NCBI RefSeq assembly: GCF_001741865.1
Contig: NZ_CP017147.1
Coordinates: 5,695,001-5,759,000, forward strand
Direction: 5' to 3'
DNA length: 64,000 bases
DNA from: Bosea vaviloviae
GTDB lineage: Bacteria; Pseudomonadota; Alphaproteobacteria; Rhizobiales; Beijerinckiaceae
Shown: positions 44,990 to 54,111 of the stretch, in pieces
How the letters are laid out: each line of letters starts with the position of its first letter
Position numbering within the stretch: the stretch's first letter is position 1
Translations under genes and position numbers: made by a program
The notes under the pieces: generated by a model
Told to the model about the DNA's origin: nothing
Databases searched by the model: none
The model's input: the letters and a program-made list of their open reading frames with translations, nothing else

Positions 44990-45487
44990 GGCTTCCTCCT
45001 TCGGTCATTGGCCGCGAAGGGGCGAGAAGCCGTTGGGCTCAGGGCTCCGACGCGGCAGGAACCGGCGAGGGAAGACAAGTGAAGCGCCCACGCCAGAAAG
45101 GCGGCGGTCGCTCAGGCCCGACAGGGGTCGGGCGGCCGTCGAAGAGGGATTTCGAAGGGCAGGTTCGCGCCGTTCGGGAGGCAGCGCAAGCGGAAAGTTG
45201 GCTCGCACAAGGAGGCGCGGGGAACCCCTCTCCTTACAGGCTACGGCATTCACACATCGTGGTTGAAGATTGCATGGGAGTCTGATTCCGTCGGGGTTGT
45301 TGGGCGGGAGATGAGAGATGGATGTGTCGCTGGGGCGGTTTGGGGACCGCCGCCTTGAAAAAGGGGGGCCTATCTTCTGGCCCGTCTTGTCGAGAGCGGC
45401 GGCCTGCCCGAGATTGGCAGAGATAGTGGCCCAAGTCGGAAACATCCGACCTGGGGTGGAGAGGGTTCTCTGTTCTGTTTCCCGGTC
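44990..45487. other. Gene-free stretch of about 500 bases
   Basis: No convincing gene. A GTG at 45079, preceded by AGGGAAG, opens a 68-codon basic reading frame ending at 45285 (KRPRQKGGGRSGP at its start), which I do not call. A hairpin of 11 bp (CCCAAGTCGGA and complement, about 45430-45456) lies beyond the SDR stop and may end its transcript. GGCGGT-TTGGGG-ACCGCC is another small palindrome near 45335. Confidence 0.4.
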
Positions 45488-46276
45488 TCAGCGATTCCGC
45501 CTTTCCCCACGCAGCGTCGCCAGCCCGATGCCGACCGCGTCGAACCCGCCATCGACCGCCAGAACCTGCCCGGTGATGTAGCTCGCCCTGTCGCTGCACA
45601 GAAAGAAAATTGCCTCGGCCAGTTCCTCCTCCAGCCCGTAGCGAGCGAGCGGGATGGCGTCGCGGTAGTCGGCGCGGATTTCGGCCGAGTGCACCGCCTT
45701 GGCCATGGCGGTATCGACCGGGCCGGGCGCGACCGCGTTGACGCGGATACCCAAGCTGGCGAGCTCCGCCGCCTGCTGCTTGGTGAGATGGGCGAGCCCG
45801 GCCTTGCTGGTGCCGTAGGCGACCCGCAGCGTCGAGGCGCGCAGGCCCGAGATCGAGGTGATGTTGACGATCGCGCCGCCGCCGGTATCGGCCATCAGCG
45901 GTGCGGCCGCCTGCACGGTCAGGAACGGACCGGTCAGGTTGACGGCGAGCACGCGGTTCCATTCTTCATGAGTGGTTTCCAGCAGCGGCTTGAACACTGC
46001 CGTGCCGGCATTGTTCACCAATGCATCGAGCCGTCCGAAGCGGGCCGTCAGCGCGGCGAAGGCAGCGGTAATCTGCTCGGGGTCGCCAAGGTCGCAGGTC
46101 AGCGCCAGCGTCGCTTCGGGCCGCGCGATCTCGGCCACGGCCTGCGCCAGCACTTCGCCCTCGATATCGAGCAGCGCGACCCGCCAGCCCTCGGAGAGAA
46201 AACGCCTCGCGGTGGCAAGCCCGATGCCGCGCGCGGCGCCTGTGACGAGGGCGATCTTGTGGAGGCTTTCAGGCAT
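45488..46276 (-). CDS. SDR family NAD(P)-dependent oxidoreductase
   Basis: 262-aa classical short-chain dehydrogenase. The nucleotide motif is [13 protein letters not shown] (residues 11-23). The NNAG motif, active-site Ser ([11 protein letters not shown]) and [11 protein letters not shown] (Tyr-x-x-x-Lys) are present. Closest by pattern to FabG-type 3-oxoacyl reductases. Alternative roles include sugar or steroid dehydrogenase. The substrate cannot be told. It is divergent from rplS. Confidence 0.93.
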   Translation of the reverse strand: MPESLHKIALVTGAARGIGLATARRFLSEGWRVALLDIEGEVLAQAVAEIARPEATLALTCDLGDPEQITAAFAALTARFGRLDALVNNAGTAVFKPLLETTHEEWNRVLAVNLTGPFLTVQAAAPLMADTGGGAIVNITSISGLRASTLRVAYGTSKAGLAHLTKQQAAELASLGIRVNAVAPGPVDTAMAKAVHSAEIRADYRDAIPLARYGLEEELAEAIFFLCSDRASYITGQVLAVDGGFDAVGIGLATLRGERRNR

Positions 46277-46340
46277 GGTTTTCGACCCTGGATACTGTCA
46301 TTGTTGTTGCGTACCGCTATGCACCTCGGCAAGGGCCTCG

Positions 46341-46370
46341 CCAAGCCTCGCCAAGCCTCGCCAAGCCTCG
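46341..46370. repeat. Three 10-bp tandem repeats upstream of rplS
   Basis: CCAAGCCTCG is repeated three times exactly, with partial copies on both sides, in the divergent region between the SDR gene and rplS. Confidence 0.85.
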
Positions 46371-46510
46371 CTTTCCCTGGCCGGCCAAGCCTTTGCGAAG
46401 GCCCGCGCTCGACAAGCGCCCGACTCTGCTGTATGGCCCCGCTCACAACTGAAAACAGCGTGCCGAACGCCCGCGCAGCTCAAGCGCGACAACGGCTATT
46501 GGAGAGACCC

Positions 46511-46906
46511 GTGAACATCATCGAACAGCTCGACAAAGAGCAAATCGCCAAGCTCAGCGAAGGTCGCGAGATCCCGCATTTCCAGCCCGGCGACACCGTG
46601 CAGGTCAACGTCAAGGTCAAGGAAGGCGAGCGTAGCCGTGTCCAGGCTTATGAAGGCGTCTGCATCGCGCGCAATGGCGGCGGCCTGAACCAGGCCTTCA
46701 CTGTCCGCAAGATTTCCTATGGCGAGGGCGTCGAGCGCGTGTTCCCGCTCTTCTCGCCGAACATCGATTCCATCAAGGTCGTCCGCAAGGGCAAGGTGCG
46801 CCGCGCCAAGCTGTATTACCTGCGCGATCGCCGCGGCAAGTCGGCCCGTATCGCCGAGCGCGTCGAGCCCCGCGCGCCGAAGGGCGACAAGGTCGCCGCG
46901 AAGTAA
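46511..46906 (+). CDS. rplS: 50S ribosomal protein L19
   Basis: 131 aa, near the 30S-50S interface. Landmarks: [62 protein letters not shown], then [18 protein letters not shown]. The start is the GTG at 46511 with GGAGAG upstream. It usually follows trmD; here it is 18 kb away and on the other strand. Confidence 0.97.
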   Translation: MNIIEQLDKEQIAKLSEGREIPHFQPGDTVQVNVKVKEGERSRVQAYEGVCIARNGGGLNQAFTVRKISYGEGVERVFPLFSPNIDSIKVVRKGKVRRAKLYYLRDRRGKSARIAERVEPRAPKGDKVAAK

Positions 46907-46945
46907 GCTTCGGCTTCATCGCAAGAGATTTGCGCAAGAGATTTG

Positions 46946-46975
46946 AAAAACGCGGTCCTTCGGGGCCGCGTTTTT
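46946..46975 (+). terminator. Rho-independent terminator of rplS
   Basis: AAAAACGCGG pairs with CCGCGTTTTT around a TTCG-containing loop, followed by GTTTT. It lies 40 bases after the rplS stop codon and is symmetric enough to work on both strands. Confidence 0.85.
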
Positions 46976-47014
46976 GTTTTGGCAATCCGCCGACCGACGA
47001 CGCGATGGCGCCTC

Positions 47015-47098
47015 CGTCATTGCGAGCGTAAGCGAAGCAATCCAGGGGGGCGTAGCACGCTGCCGCTCTGGATTGCTTCGCTTACGCTCGCAATGACG
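47015..47098. repeat. Palindromic repeat, family C copy 2
   Basis: CGTCATTGCGAGCGTAAGCG faces CGCTTACGCTCGCAATGACG; AAGCAATCCAG faces CTGGATTGCTTCG. Nearly perfect hairpin, same family as 28058-28147. Confidence 0.85.
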
Positions 47099-47121
47099 CG
47101 GAGACTCCCTGGCGAGAACGC

Positions 47122-47520
47122 CTACTCCTGCGCCCCGAAGGTCATGTCGCGCCGGGCCGTCAGGATGCTGATCGAATAGCCGGCAATGACATCGACCAGA
47201 CACATCAGCGTGATGATCAGGAACGTACCCGTGCCGAAGGCCGGCAGCAGCAGGAAGGCAATGAAGCAGGCGAGGAAGACCAGCATCGAGAGGCCGTGAT
47301 TGAGGATCGAGTTCGTCTTCGCGCTGGCCGCGTTCATGACCTCGAAGAACAACACGATCGTCGCGACGAAGAGCAGGAGCTCGCTCACCGTCAGCGAAAA
47401 GCGCACGCCCGACGGCAGGCCGAAGCCGAGGACTTCGCGCCCCAGCGGCTGCCCCATGACGGCGATGACGACGGCGTAGACCAGCACCGCCAGCACCATG
47501 AAGGGAAAGAACCTGAGCAT
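47122..47520 (-). CDS. Small membrane protein with four helices
   Basis: 132 aa, predicted four-helix inner-membrane protein: [60 protein letters not shown] and [19 protein letters not shown]. No family name I can justify. The ATG at 47520 is chosen, with GAGGTG upstream; a longer reading to 47652 is basic and unlikely. Convergent with rplS. Confidence 0.8.
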   Translation of the reverse strand: MLRFFPFMVLAVLVYAVVIAVMGQPLGREVLGFGLPSGVRFSLTVSELLLFVATIVLFFEVMNAASAKTNSILNHGLSMLVFLACFIAFLLLPAFGTGTFLIITLMCLVDVIAGYSISILTARRDMTFGAQE

Positions 47521-47693
47521 CACCACACCTCGCTTCGTCGCCTGAGCCCCGGCTCGGGCGCACCGATCCCTGCTTATCAGCATGGCGGTCGCGAGGCATC
47601 TATCCCATTGCGGCATGCACGCCACGCGCGGCTGTATCTCGCGGGCTCGCATCTCGATTGTCGCGCCACCTTAGAACTGCTAGACACTCCCTC

Positions 47694-47870
47694 ATGTCAC
47701 TGCGTTCCGATCGATCGATGCTGCGCGTCTGCGCCGTCCAGGGTGAAGGCCATCTGCCTGCCCTGCCGACGACGCAGGACTTTGTCGCGCTCGACGATCA
47801 CGCCCGCCTGCCCTGGCGCTTCTTCGGACGTTTCACGGCGTCGATCGCCGCAGGCCTTACGCGCGCCTGA
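47694..47870 (+). CDS. Possible small protein upstream of leuC
   Basis: 58 codons with no ribosome binding site I can see and no family match. It is not rich in Leu, so it is not an obvious leucine leader peptide. A hairpin (CCGGCC-ATTTTC-GGCCGG) follows its stop at 47872-47889. Listed because it is the only reading frame of substance in the 489-base gap before leuC. It could be spurious. Confidence 0.3.
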   Translation: MSLRSDRSMLRVCAVQGEGHLPALPTTQDFVALDDHARLPWRFFGRFTASIAAGLTRA

Positions 47871-47936
47871 GACCGGCCATTTTCGGCCGGCGACAGGCCG
47901 TTGCGCTGCGCCCTCCGGCATGAGCCGGGCCGTTCG

Positions 47937-47993
47937 AGACATCCCAATATCCGCAAGACATCCCGATACCCGTAAGACATTCTCGGTATCCGA
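47937..47993 (+). promoter_or_regulatory. Three 19-bp direct repeats upstream of leuC
   Basis: Units at 47937-47955, 47956-47974 and 47975-47993 all begin AGACAT and end CCG(C/T)A or CCGA, reading AGACATCCCGATACCCGTA for the middle copy. The second differs from the first at 3 positions; the third is more diverged. They end 16 bases before the leuC start. They may bind a regulator or form a translational control element. Confidence 0.6.
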
Positions 47994-48009
47994 CAGAGGC
48001 CACCACGTC

Positions 48010-49428
48010 ATGACGTCCAACGCCACCCCACGCACGCTGTACGACAAGATCTTCGACGACCACATCGTCGACCGGCAGGAGGACGGAACCTGCCTGCTCT
48101 ATATCGACCGCCACCTCGTCCATGAGGTCACGAGCCCGCAGGCCTTCGAGGGGCTGCGCCTGACCGGCCGCAAGGTCCATGCCCCGCACAAGACGCTGGC
48201 CGTCGTCGACCACAACATCCCGACGACCGACCGCAGCAAGGGCATCACCGAAGAGGAAAGCCGCATCCAGGTCGAGGCGCTGGCCAGGAACGCCAAGGAT
48301 TTCGGCGTCGAGTATTTCAACGAGCTCGATATCCGCCAGGGCATCGTCCACATCGTCGGCCCCGAGCAGGGCTTCACCCTGCCCGGCACCACCATCGTCT
48401 GCGGCGACAGCCACACCTCGACGCATGGCGCTTTCGGGGCGCTGGCGCATGGCATCGGCACCTCGGAGGTCGAGCATGTGCTCGCCACCCAGACGCTGAT
48501 CCAGAAGAAGGCCAAGAACATGCTCGTCCAGGTGGACGGCACGCTCGCCAAGGGCGTCACCGCCAAGGACATCACGCTCGCCATCATCGGTGAGACCGGC
48601 ACGGCCGGCGGCACCGGCTCGGTCATCGAATATGCCGGCGATGCCATCCGCGCGCTCTCGATGGAGGGCCGCATGACGCTGTGCAACATGTCGATCGAGG
48701 GCGGCGCGCGCGCCGGCATGGTCGCGCCCGACGAGAAGGCCTTCGCCTATCTGAACGGCCGTCCCAAGGCGCCCAAGGGCGCGGCCTGGGAGGCAGCGCT
48801 GCGCTATTGGGAGACGCTCTACAGCGACGAGGGCGCGCATTTCGACCGCATCGTCCGGCTCGATGCCAACAACCTGCCGCCGATCGTCTCCTGGGGCACG
48901 AGCCCGGAGGACGTCATCTCGGTCGCGGGCGCTGTGCCCGATCCCGCCCTGATCGAGGACGAGACCAAGCGCACCTCCAAGCAGCGCGCGCTCGACTATA
49001 TGGGCCTGGCCGCCGGCACCAAGATCATCGACATCCCGCTCGACGTGATCTGGATCGGCTCCTGCACCAATGGCCGCATCGAGGACCTGCGCGCCGTCGC
49101 CAAGATCGTCGAGGGCAAGAAGATCGCGGGCTCGCTCGACTACGCCATGATCGTGCCGGGCTCGGGTCTCGTGAAGCAGCAGGCGGAGCAGGAAGGGCTG
49201 GACAAGATCTTCCTCGCGGCCGGCTTCGAATGGCGCGAGCCGGGCTGCTCGATGTGCCTGGCGATGAACCCCGACCAGCTCAAGCCGGGCCAGCGCGCCG
49301 CCTCGACCTCGAACCGCAATTTCGAAGGGCGCCAGGGCTACAAGGGCAGGACGCATCTGGTCTCGCCGCAGATGGCGGCAGCCGCGGCGCTTGCCGGCCA
49401 CTTCGTCGATGTCAGGCTGTTGGGGTGA
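48010..49428 (+). CDS. leuC: 3-isopropylmalate dehydratase large subunit
   Basis: 472 aa. With LeuD it isomerises 2- to 3-isopropylmalate using a [4Fe-4S] cluster. The cluster cysteines are in [12 protein letters not shown] and GCSMCLAMN. Other hallmarks: [66 protein letters not shown] and [12 protein letters not shown]. Start at 48010. It lies 16 bases after three 19-bp repeats. leuD is 2.6 kb downstream with five small genes between. Confidence 0.97.
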   Translation: MTSNATPRTLYDKIFDDHIVDRQEDGTCLLYIDRHLVHEVTSPQAFEGLRLTGRKVHAPHKTLAVVDHNIPTTDRSKGITEEESRIQVEALARNAKDFGVEYFNELDIRQGIVHIVGPEQGFTLPGTTIVCGDSHTSTHGAFGALAHGIGTSEVEHVLATQTLIQKKAKNMLVQVDGTLAKGVTAKDITLAIIGETGTAGGTGSVIEYAGDAIRALSMEGRMTLCNMSIEGGARAGMVAPDEKAFAYLNGRPKAPKGAAWEAALRYWETLYSDEGAHFDRIVRLDANNLPPIVSWGTSPEDVISVAGAVPDPALIEDETKRTSKQRALDYMGLAAGTKIIDIPLDVIWIGSCTNGRIEDLRAVAKIVEGKKIAGSLDYAMIVPGSGLVKQQAEQEGLDKIFLAAGFEWREPGCSMCLAMNPDQLKPGQRAASTSNRNFEGRQGYKGRTHLVSPQMAAAAALAGHFVDVRLLG

Positions 49429-49450
49429 GGGGTAAGCGGGGGTAACGAGC

Positions 49451-49696
49451 ATGTCGAACGACCCCCGCGAAACCGCGCGCGCCGCCGAGGCCCAGGCCGC
49501 CCTCGACCGCGTCAAGCGCGACAGCGAGAGCCTGCTCAGTTCCTCCATGGGCCGCGCCGCCGAGCATTTTTCCGGCGGCGATGCGCCCGATGGCGACAGG
49601 ATCGAGCTCTGGGGCCGGCGCATCGGCCGGTCCCTGTCGCTGCTTGGCGTGATCGCGCTGGCCTATTGGCTCGGCCATCAATTGAAGATCTGGTGA
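49451..49696 (+). CDS. Small membrane protein
   Basis: 81 aa. A charged N-terminal half (RAAEAQAALDRVKRDSESLL) is followed by one C-terminal transmembrane helix (LSLLGVIALAYWLGHQL, about residues 61-77), giving a tail-anchored topology. Commonly found next to leuC in this order. It shares a TGATG overlap with the zincin gene. Function unknown. Confidence 0.78.
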   Translation: MSNDPRETARAAEAQAALDRVKRDSESLLSSSMGRAAEHFSGGDAPDGDRIELWGRRIGRSLSLLGVIALAYWLGHQLKIW

Positions 49697-50169
49697 TGGG
49701 AAGCGTGCCTTCAGTCTCGGCCACGGCCAGTGCGAGCGCTCACGCGCAAGCTAGCTCCGACATCGGTTGGGATGGCGCAAAAGCGCCTTCCATCGCCGAG
49801 TTCGAGTTACTGGCGCAGGCGGCGTTCGACCACTTGCCGGATGCATTCCGCGCGCTCTGCAGCGATGTCATCTTCAATGTCACCGAATTCCCCGAGGACG
49901 AGGTGCTGAAGGAGCTCGAGGCCGAGAGCCCCTTCGACATCCTCGGCCTGTTCAGCGGCATCGGCCTGCCGCAGCAGGGCTATGCCCCGCAGACCGGCCA
50001 GATGCCCAACACCATCCATCTCTACCGCCGTCCGATCCTCGACTACTGGGCCGAGAACGACGAGAGCCTGGGCGCGATCGTCACCCATGTGCTGGTCCAC
50101 GAGATCGGCCATCATTTCGGCTTTTCCGACGAAGACATGGAAGCCATCGAAGCCGAGGCGGAGCGCTAG
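49696..50169 (+). CDS. Metallopeptidase family protein (zincin-like)
   Basis: 157 aa. The zinc motif HEIGHHFGF (HExxH) lies in VTHVLVHEIGHHFGFSDEDMEAIE near residue 135. The conserved middle is DVIFNVTEFPEDEVLKELE, then FSGIGLPQQG and TIHLYRRPILDYW. Small cytoplasmic zincins of this kind (DUF1025/MPN-like) have no known substrate. The ATG at 49696 overlaps the previous stop by one base, so coupling is likely. Confidence 0.88.
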   Translation: MGSVPSVSATASASAHAQASSDIGWDGAKAPSIAEFELLAQAAFDHLPDAFRALCSDVIFNVTEFPEDEVLKELEAESPFDILGLFSGIGLPQQGYAPQTGQMPNTIHLYRRPILDYWAENDESLGAIVTHVLVHEIGHHFGFSDEDMEAIEAEAER

Positions 50170-50172
50170 GCG

Positions 50173-50805
50173 ATGCTCAACGATCTGATCCGTCACTTGC
50201 CTGATCTGGCGCTGGTCTACTCGGCCTTCTTCCTGGCCGTCGCCAGCCCCGGCCCCAGCAACCTCGTCGTCATGGCTACCTCGATGGAACGTGGCCGGGA
50301 CGCTGGCGCCATACTGGCGCTCGGCGTCACCGCCGGCTCGCTGACCTGGGGAATCCTGGCCGCGATCGGCGTCACCGGCCTGGTCGTGGCCCATCCCGGA
50401 GCGCTCTACACCATCAAGATCGTCGGCGGGGTCTATCTGCTGTTCCTGGCCTGGCGTTCGGCACGCTCGGCCATGCGGGTCGAGATGCCGCCGCCGAAAG
50501 CCGCCATCTCAGGACGCCGCAGCTTCCTGCGCGGCTACCTGATGCACCTGACAAATCCCAAGGCGATCCTGAGCTGGACGGCGATCATCGCGCTGGGATT
50601 GCGCCCGGATACGCCGCCGGTCGTGCTCTACGCCATCATTATCGGCTGCATGCTGATCTCGCTGGGGATCAACCAGTTCTACGCGGTGCTGTTTTCGACC
50701 GCCTCGATGATCTCCGGCTATCGCCGGATCCGCCGCCGCGCGGAGGCCTGTCTCGCCGCCTTCTTCACCTTCGCCAGCTTCAAGCTGCTGACCTCGCAGC
50801 TCTGA
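50173..50805 (+). CDS. LysE family translocator
   Basis: 210-aa inner-membrane exporter. LVYSAFFLAVASPGPSNLVVMATSMERG carries the N-terminal motif; then ALGVTAGSLTWGILAAIGVTGLV, VGGVYLLFLAWRSAR and GYLMHLTNPKAILSWTAI (N-P-K). It begins 3 bases after the zincin stop, so it is in the same transcript. Amino acid or related substrate unknown. A second member of this family lies at 33324. Confidence 0.92.
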   Translation: MLNDLIRHLPDLALVYSAFFLAVASPGPSNLVVMATSMERGRDAGAILALGVTAGSLTWGILAAIGVTGLVVAHPGALYTIKIVGGVYLLFLAWRSARSAMRVEMPPPKAAISGRRSFLRGYLMHLTNPKAILSWTAIIALGLRPDTPPVVLYAIIIGCMLISLGINQFYAVLFSTASMISGYRRIRRRAEACLAAFFTFASFKLLTSQL

Positions 50806-50955
50806 GGAATGCTGCGGGCCTGGCAGCGAGCGCGGCCCGGCCATGCGATCGGACCGCTGACGCATCCGTGAATGCGACCGCGTCGCTGTCGCCTCATTGA
50901 CGCCGCCTCGCACGGCTCTAACCTTCGCCTGGAAACACGAACGCGGAGACCGACC

Positions 50956-51300
50956 ATGCGCCGCCTCGCCTTCGCCACCCTAGCCGTAGCCTTGCCCGCG
51001 GCCGCCTTCGCCCATCACGGGTGGGGCTCCTACGATGCCCAGAACCCGGTGACGCTGACCGGGCCGATCAAGACGCTCGAATACATCAACCCCCATGTCC
51101 ATGCCGACATCGCCGCCGACGGCAAGGATTGGGAGCTGACCTTCGCGCCGCCCTCGCGCATGCAGGCGCGCGGCGCCCTGCAGGAGCTGATCAAGGTCGG
51201 CACCACGATTACGGCCTATGGCTATCCCAGCCGCGTCAAGCAGGGTGAGATGCGGGCGGAATGGATCGAGGTCGCCGGCAAGCGCTTCGAGCTGAGGTGA
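50956..51300 (+). CDS. DUF6152 family exported protein
   Basis: 114 aa. Signal peptide residues 1-19 end in AFA, then HHGWGSYDAQNPVTLTGPIKTLEYINPHVHADIAADGK. The HH and the H-V-H suggest metal binding. TITAYGYPSRVKQGEMRAEWIEV follows. Family matches DUF6152 by the HHGW opening. It is 6 bases before the DUF6644 gene and is probably co-expressed. Function unknown. Confidence 0.85.
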   Translation: MRRLAFATLAVALPAAAFAHHGWGSYDAQNPVTLTGPIKTLEYINPHVHADIAADGKDWELTFAPPSRMQARGALQELIKVGTTITAYGYPSRVKQGEMRAEWIEVAGKRFELR

Positions 51301-51306
51301 GCCGGC

Positions 51307-51783
51307 GTGGAGCATGCCGGCATCGCCATCCTGCAGACGCTGGAACGCTCGACCTTCGGGCTGGGCATCCGTGACGCCGTGCTGATCTATCCGATCGCCA
51401 ATGTCGTGCATGTGCTCGCGGTGCTGGTCTTCTTCGCCAGCGTCGCGATCATGGATCTGCGCGTCCTCGGCGCGCTGCGCGACGACGCGACGGAGAGCGT
51501 CATCCGCCGCTTTCGCCCGGTCGCGATCGGCGCGTTCTGCATGCTTCTCGCCAGCGGCATCGTCCTGTTCACGCCGGAGGCGAGCGCTATCATCAGGAAC
51601 CCCTCCTTCCAGATCAAGCTGGCGCTGATTGCGATCGGCTTGCTGAACGTGCTGTGGATGGAGCGGGCGCTGAAGCGCGGCTATCCCAGCATGACCGCGC
51701 GCGCCGCAAGGGTGCCGGCCGCGCTCTCGCTGGTGATCTGGCTCGGCGTGGCGGCGGCAGGGCGTTACATCGCCTATATCTGA
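51307..51783 (+). CDS. DUF6644 family membrane protein
   Basis: 158 aa. Three to four helices: YPIANVVHVLAVLVFFASVAIMDLRVLG (the His may bind metal or haem), PVAIGAFCMLLASGIVLF, FQIKLALIAIGLLNVLWMERAL and AALSLVIWLGVAAAGRYIAYI. It starts at the GTG at 51307. DUF6644 proteins are usually next to DUF6152. They may form an envelope unit, but nothing is known of its task. Confidence 0.83.
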   Translation: MEHAGIAILQTLERSTFGLGIRDAVLIYPIANVVHVLAVLVFFASVAIMDLRVLGALRDDATESVIRRFRPVAIGAFCMLLASGIVLFTPEASAIIRNPSFQIKLALIAIGLLNVLWMERALKRGYPSMTARAARVPAALSLVIWLGVAAAGRYIAYI

Positions 51784-51800
51784 CGGCCTTGCCCCCAACA

Positions 51801-51917
51801 GCCCTCATCCTGAGGAGCCGCGAAGCGGCGTCTCGAAGGATGATGCTCCAGCAGGCTCCGGAGACATCTGGAGCATCCTTCGAGACGAAGCCTACGGCTT
51901 CTCCTCAGGATGAGGGC
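51801..51917. repeat. Long palindromic repeat between DUF6644 and leuD
   Basis: GCCCTCATCCTGAGGAG at 51801-51817 is the exact complement of 51901-51917. Inside are CGTCTCGAAGGATG facing CATCCTTCGAGACG and a CTCCAG/CTGGAG pair. It would form a large hairpin. Such elements are common in this order. It lies 115 bases upstream of leuD and could separate it from the preceding genes. Confidence 0.85.
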
Positions 51918-52031
51918 TGGGTGTCAATCGAGATGTCTTGAATGCGGGTCTGGGGTTATCGGACACGCGGATTTGAGGGTTCTCCGCGCCGCGCAGTTCG
52001 GCTAAAGGACTGTCGATCAGGAGTTCCCGCC

Positions 52032-52634
52032 ATGCAGCCCTTCACCACGCTGACCTCCACGCCCGCCCCGCTGAAGGTGATCAATGTCGACACCGACATG
52101 ATCATCCCCAAGCAGTACCTCAAGACGATCAAGCGCACCGGGCTCGGCACTGCCCTGTTCGCCGAGATGCGCTACAAGGAGGACGGCTCGGAGAACCCCG
52201 ATTTCGTGCTGAACCAGCCGGCCTATCGCAAGTCGGAGATCCTGGTCGCCGGCGACAATTTCGGCTGTGGCTCGTCACGCGAGCACGCACCTTGGGCCCT
52301 GCTCGATTTTGGCATCCGCTGCGTGATTTCGACGTCCTTCGCCGACATTTTCTACAATAACTGCTTCAAGAACGGCATTCTGCCGATCGTGGTCAGCCCG
52401 GAGGATCTGGAGAAGCTGTTCGACGACGCCGATCGCGGCTCGAACGCGACGCTGACGGTCGATCTCGAAAAGCAGGAGATCAAGGGCCCCGACGGCGGCA
52501 CGGTGAAGTTCGACCTCGACCCGTTCCGCAAGCACTGCCTGATCAACGGCCTCGACGATATCGGCCTGACCATGGAGAAGGCCACGAAGATCCAGGCTTT
52601 CGAGGAAAAGCTCGCCAAGCGCGAATGGGCATAG
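52032..52634 (+). CDS. leuD: 3-isopropylmalate dehydratase small subunit
   Basis: 200-aa swivelling-domain subunit partnering LeuC. Landmarks: [64 protein letters not shown], and C-terminal [17 protein letters not shown]. Start at 52032, with the GGAG in AGGAGTTCCCGCC upstream. It is separated from leuC by small genes and from leuB by 44 kb. Confidence 0.97.
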   Translation: MQPFTTLTSTPAPLKVINVDTDMIIPKQYLKTIKRTGLGTALFAEMRYKEDGSENPDFVLNQPAYRKSEILVAGDNFGCGSSREHAPWALLDFGIRCVISTSFADIFYNNCFKNGILPIVVSPEDLEKLFDDADRGSNATLTVDLEKQEIKGPDGGTVKFDLDPFRKHCLINGLDDIGLTMEKATKIQAFEEKLAKREWA

Positions 52635-52636
52635 GC

Positions 52637-52850
52637 TTCCCTTCTCCCCTCGGGGGAGAAGGTGCCGAACGAAGCGAGGCGGATGAGGGAAGGGTCGCGC
52701 AAGCGGCCCTTTTCTCCTTCAAGACAAGAACTTCCCTCACCCGTCAGCGCTACGCGCTGCCACCTTCTCCCCCCATCAAAGTCGGCTGTTGCCGACTTTG
52801 ACACTTTGAGCTGCCCATCTCGGGCAAGCCCGAGATGGGTGGGAGAAGGA
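52637..52850. repeat. Palindromic intergenic repeat cluster downstream of leuD
   Basis: CTTCTCCCCTCGGGGGAGAAGGTG is a strong hairpin directly after leuD, so it may end that transcript. Further modules are TCAGCGCTACGCGCTGCCACCTTCTCCCC and CTCGGGCAAGCCCGAGATGGGTGGGAGAAGG. The 224-base gap has no gene. Confidence 0.7.
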
Positions 52851-52858
52851 AAGCAGCC

Positions 52859-54106
52859 CTACCCCACCAGCCCCCGCATCGGCGCAAGCGCGCCGGTGCC
52901 CGGGAACACTCTCTCCGCCAGCACCGGCCCCGAGAGCCCGAACAGCTCCGACACCACGCCCTTGGCGACGCCACGGATATCCGTCGTCGGCTTGAGATCG
53001 CGCTTCTCGTAAAGTTGCTCGGGCTTCAGGCCGGGCCAGTCCACGACCATGCGCCCGCCCTTGACCGCGCCGCCGACGAGGAAGGCGATCGTGCCGGTGC
53101 CGTGGTCGGTGCCGACCGTGCCGTTGACCTTCGCGGTGCGGCCGAACTCGGTAACGACCATCACCACCGTATCCTTCCAGACCGGCTTGAGACCCTGCTC
53201 GAAGGCAGCCAGCGCGCCGTCGAGCCCGCCCAGCAATTGCGCGAGACGCCCCTTGGCCCCGCCCTCATTGGCATGCGTATCCCAGCCCTCGAAGGCGAGC
53301 GCGGCGATGCGCGGCCCGTCATCGGCGCCGACAAGCCCCGCCGCGCCCTCGGCGATGCGCTTCATGCCCTCAGTGCTGTCGGGGCCGCCCCCGCCCCGCG
53401 TGTCGCCATTCATGCTGCTGCGCAGGGCGATGGCCTCGGTCTCGATCGCCTGGGTGAGCGCGCGCGCCAGCCCGGGATCGCGCTGGCCGTAGAGATCGGA
53501 CAGGCGCTGCATCAGATCGGGCCCGGCGCGCGCCATGCGCGGCGGCGACCATCCCAGGATCGGCGCCGGGCCGCGCACCACCAAAGGTGGCACCACGCCG
53601 ACGCCGAGCACGCCATGGCGCGACACCGTCTCGCCGGGCGGCAGGCTCGCGATCAGGCGATTGAGCCAGCCGCTATCGGTGCGGCCGGGACCGACCTGCC
53701 CGCTTTCGAGCACGTCCTGCCCGTCGAAATGAGAGCGCTCGCGATAGCCCGTCGCCGCCGCATGCACGATCGAAGCCTGGCCCGAAGCGTAGAGCCGCGC
53801 CAGGTTCGGCATGGCAGGATGCAGGTAGAAGAAGCCGTCGAGCGGCAAGGCGGCGTCGGGACCGTCCTTGGTCAGGGCAATGCCCTCGCGCAAACCGGCA
53901 TAGTCGGGATCGCCGATCGGCGGCACGGCCGAGAGGCCGTCAAGCGCGCCGCGCAGCACCACGAGCAGGAAGCGCGGATCACGGCTGCCCGCCGCCGCAT
54001 AGGCGAATTTCGGCACGAAGGACCAGGCGAAGAGCGCCCCCGCCGCGCCCAGCACGGCCCGCCGCGAGGGCGTCATCGCTTCGCAATCGTCGTCGAGATC
54101 CGCCAT
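52859..54106 (-). CDS. DUF1501 domain-containing protein (exported)
   Basis: 415 aa. A twin-arginine signal (TPSRRAVLGAAGALFAWSFVPKFAYA) occupies residues about 12-37. DUF1501 fold: LLVVLRGALDGLSAVPPIGDPDYAGLR, YLHPAMPNLARLYASGQASIVHAAATGYRERSHFDGQDVLE, MVVTEFGRTAKVNGTVGTDHGTGTIAFLVGGAV. This resembles the alkaline phosphatase/sulfatase-like fold. The start ATG at 54106 has GGAGG upstream. Almost always next to DUF1800, as here. Role unproven. Confidence 0.92.
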   Translation of the reverse strand: MADLDDDCEAMTPSRRAVLGAAGALFAWSFVPKFAYAAAGSRDPRFLLVVLRGALDGLSAVPPIGDPDYAGLREGIALTKDGPDAALPLDGFFYLHPAMPNLARLYASGQASIVHAAATGYRERSHFDGQDVLESGQVGPGRTDSGWLNRLIASLPPGETVSRHGVLGVGVVPPLVVRGPAPILGWSPPRMARAGPDLMQRLSDLYGQRDPGLARALTQAIETEAIALRSSMNGDTRGGGGPDSTEGMKRIAEGAAGLVGADDGPRIAALAFEGWDTHANEGGAKGRLAQLLGGLDGALAAFEQGLKPVWKDTVVMVVTEFGRTAKVNGTVGTDHGTGTIAFLVGGAVKGGRMVVDWPGLKPEQLYEKRDLKPTTDIRGVAKGVVSELFGLSGPVLAERVFPGTGALAPMRGLVG

Positions 54107-54111
54107 CGGGT

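Noticed and set aside
45005-45445. Minus-strand 146-codon reading frame.
   Set aside because: Arg/Pro-rich with no family likeness and no ribosome site; looks like high-GC chance reading.
46341-46370. Ten-bp repeats as a CRISPR remnant.
   Set aside because: Head-to-tail with no spacers.
47857-49623. Long minus-strand reading frame across leuC.
   Set aside because: It is the antisense shadow of leuC, with typical His/Arg/Asp-rich shadow composition.
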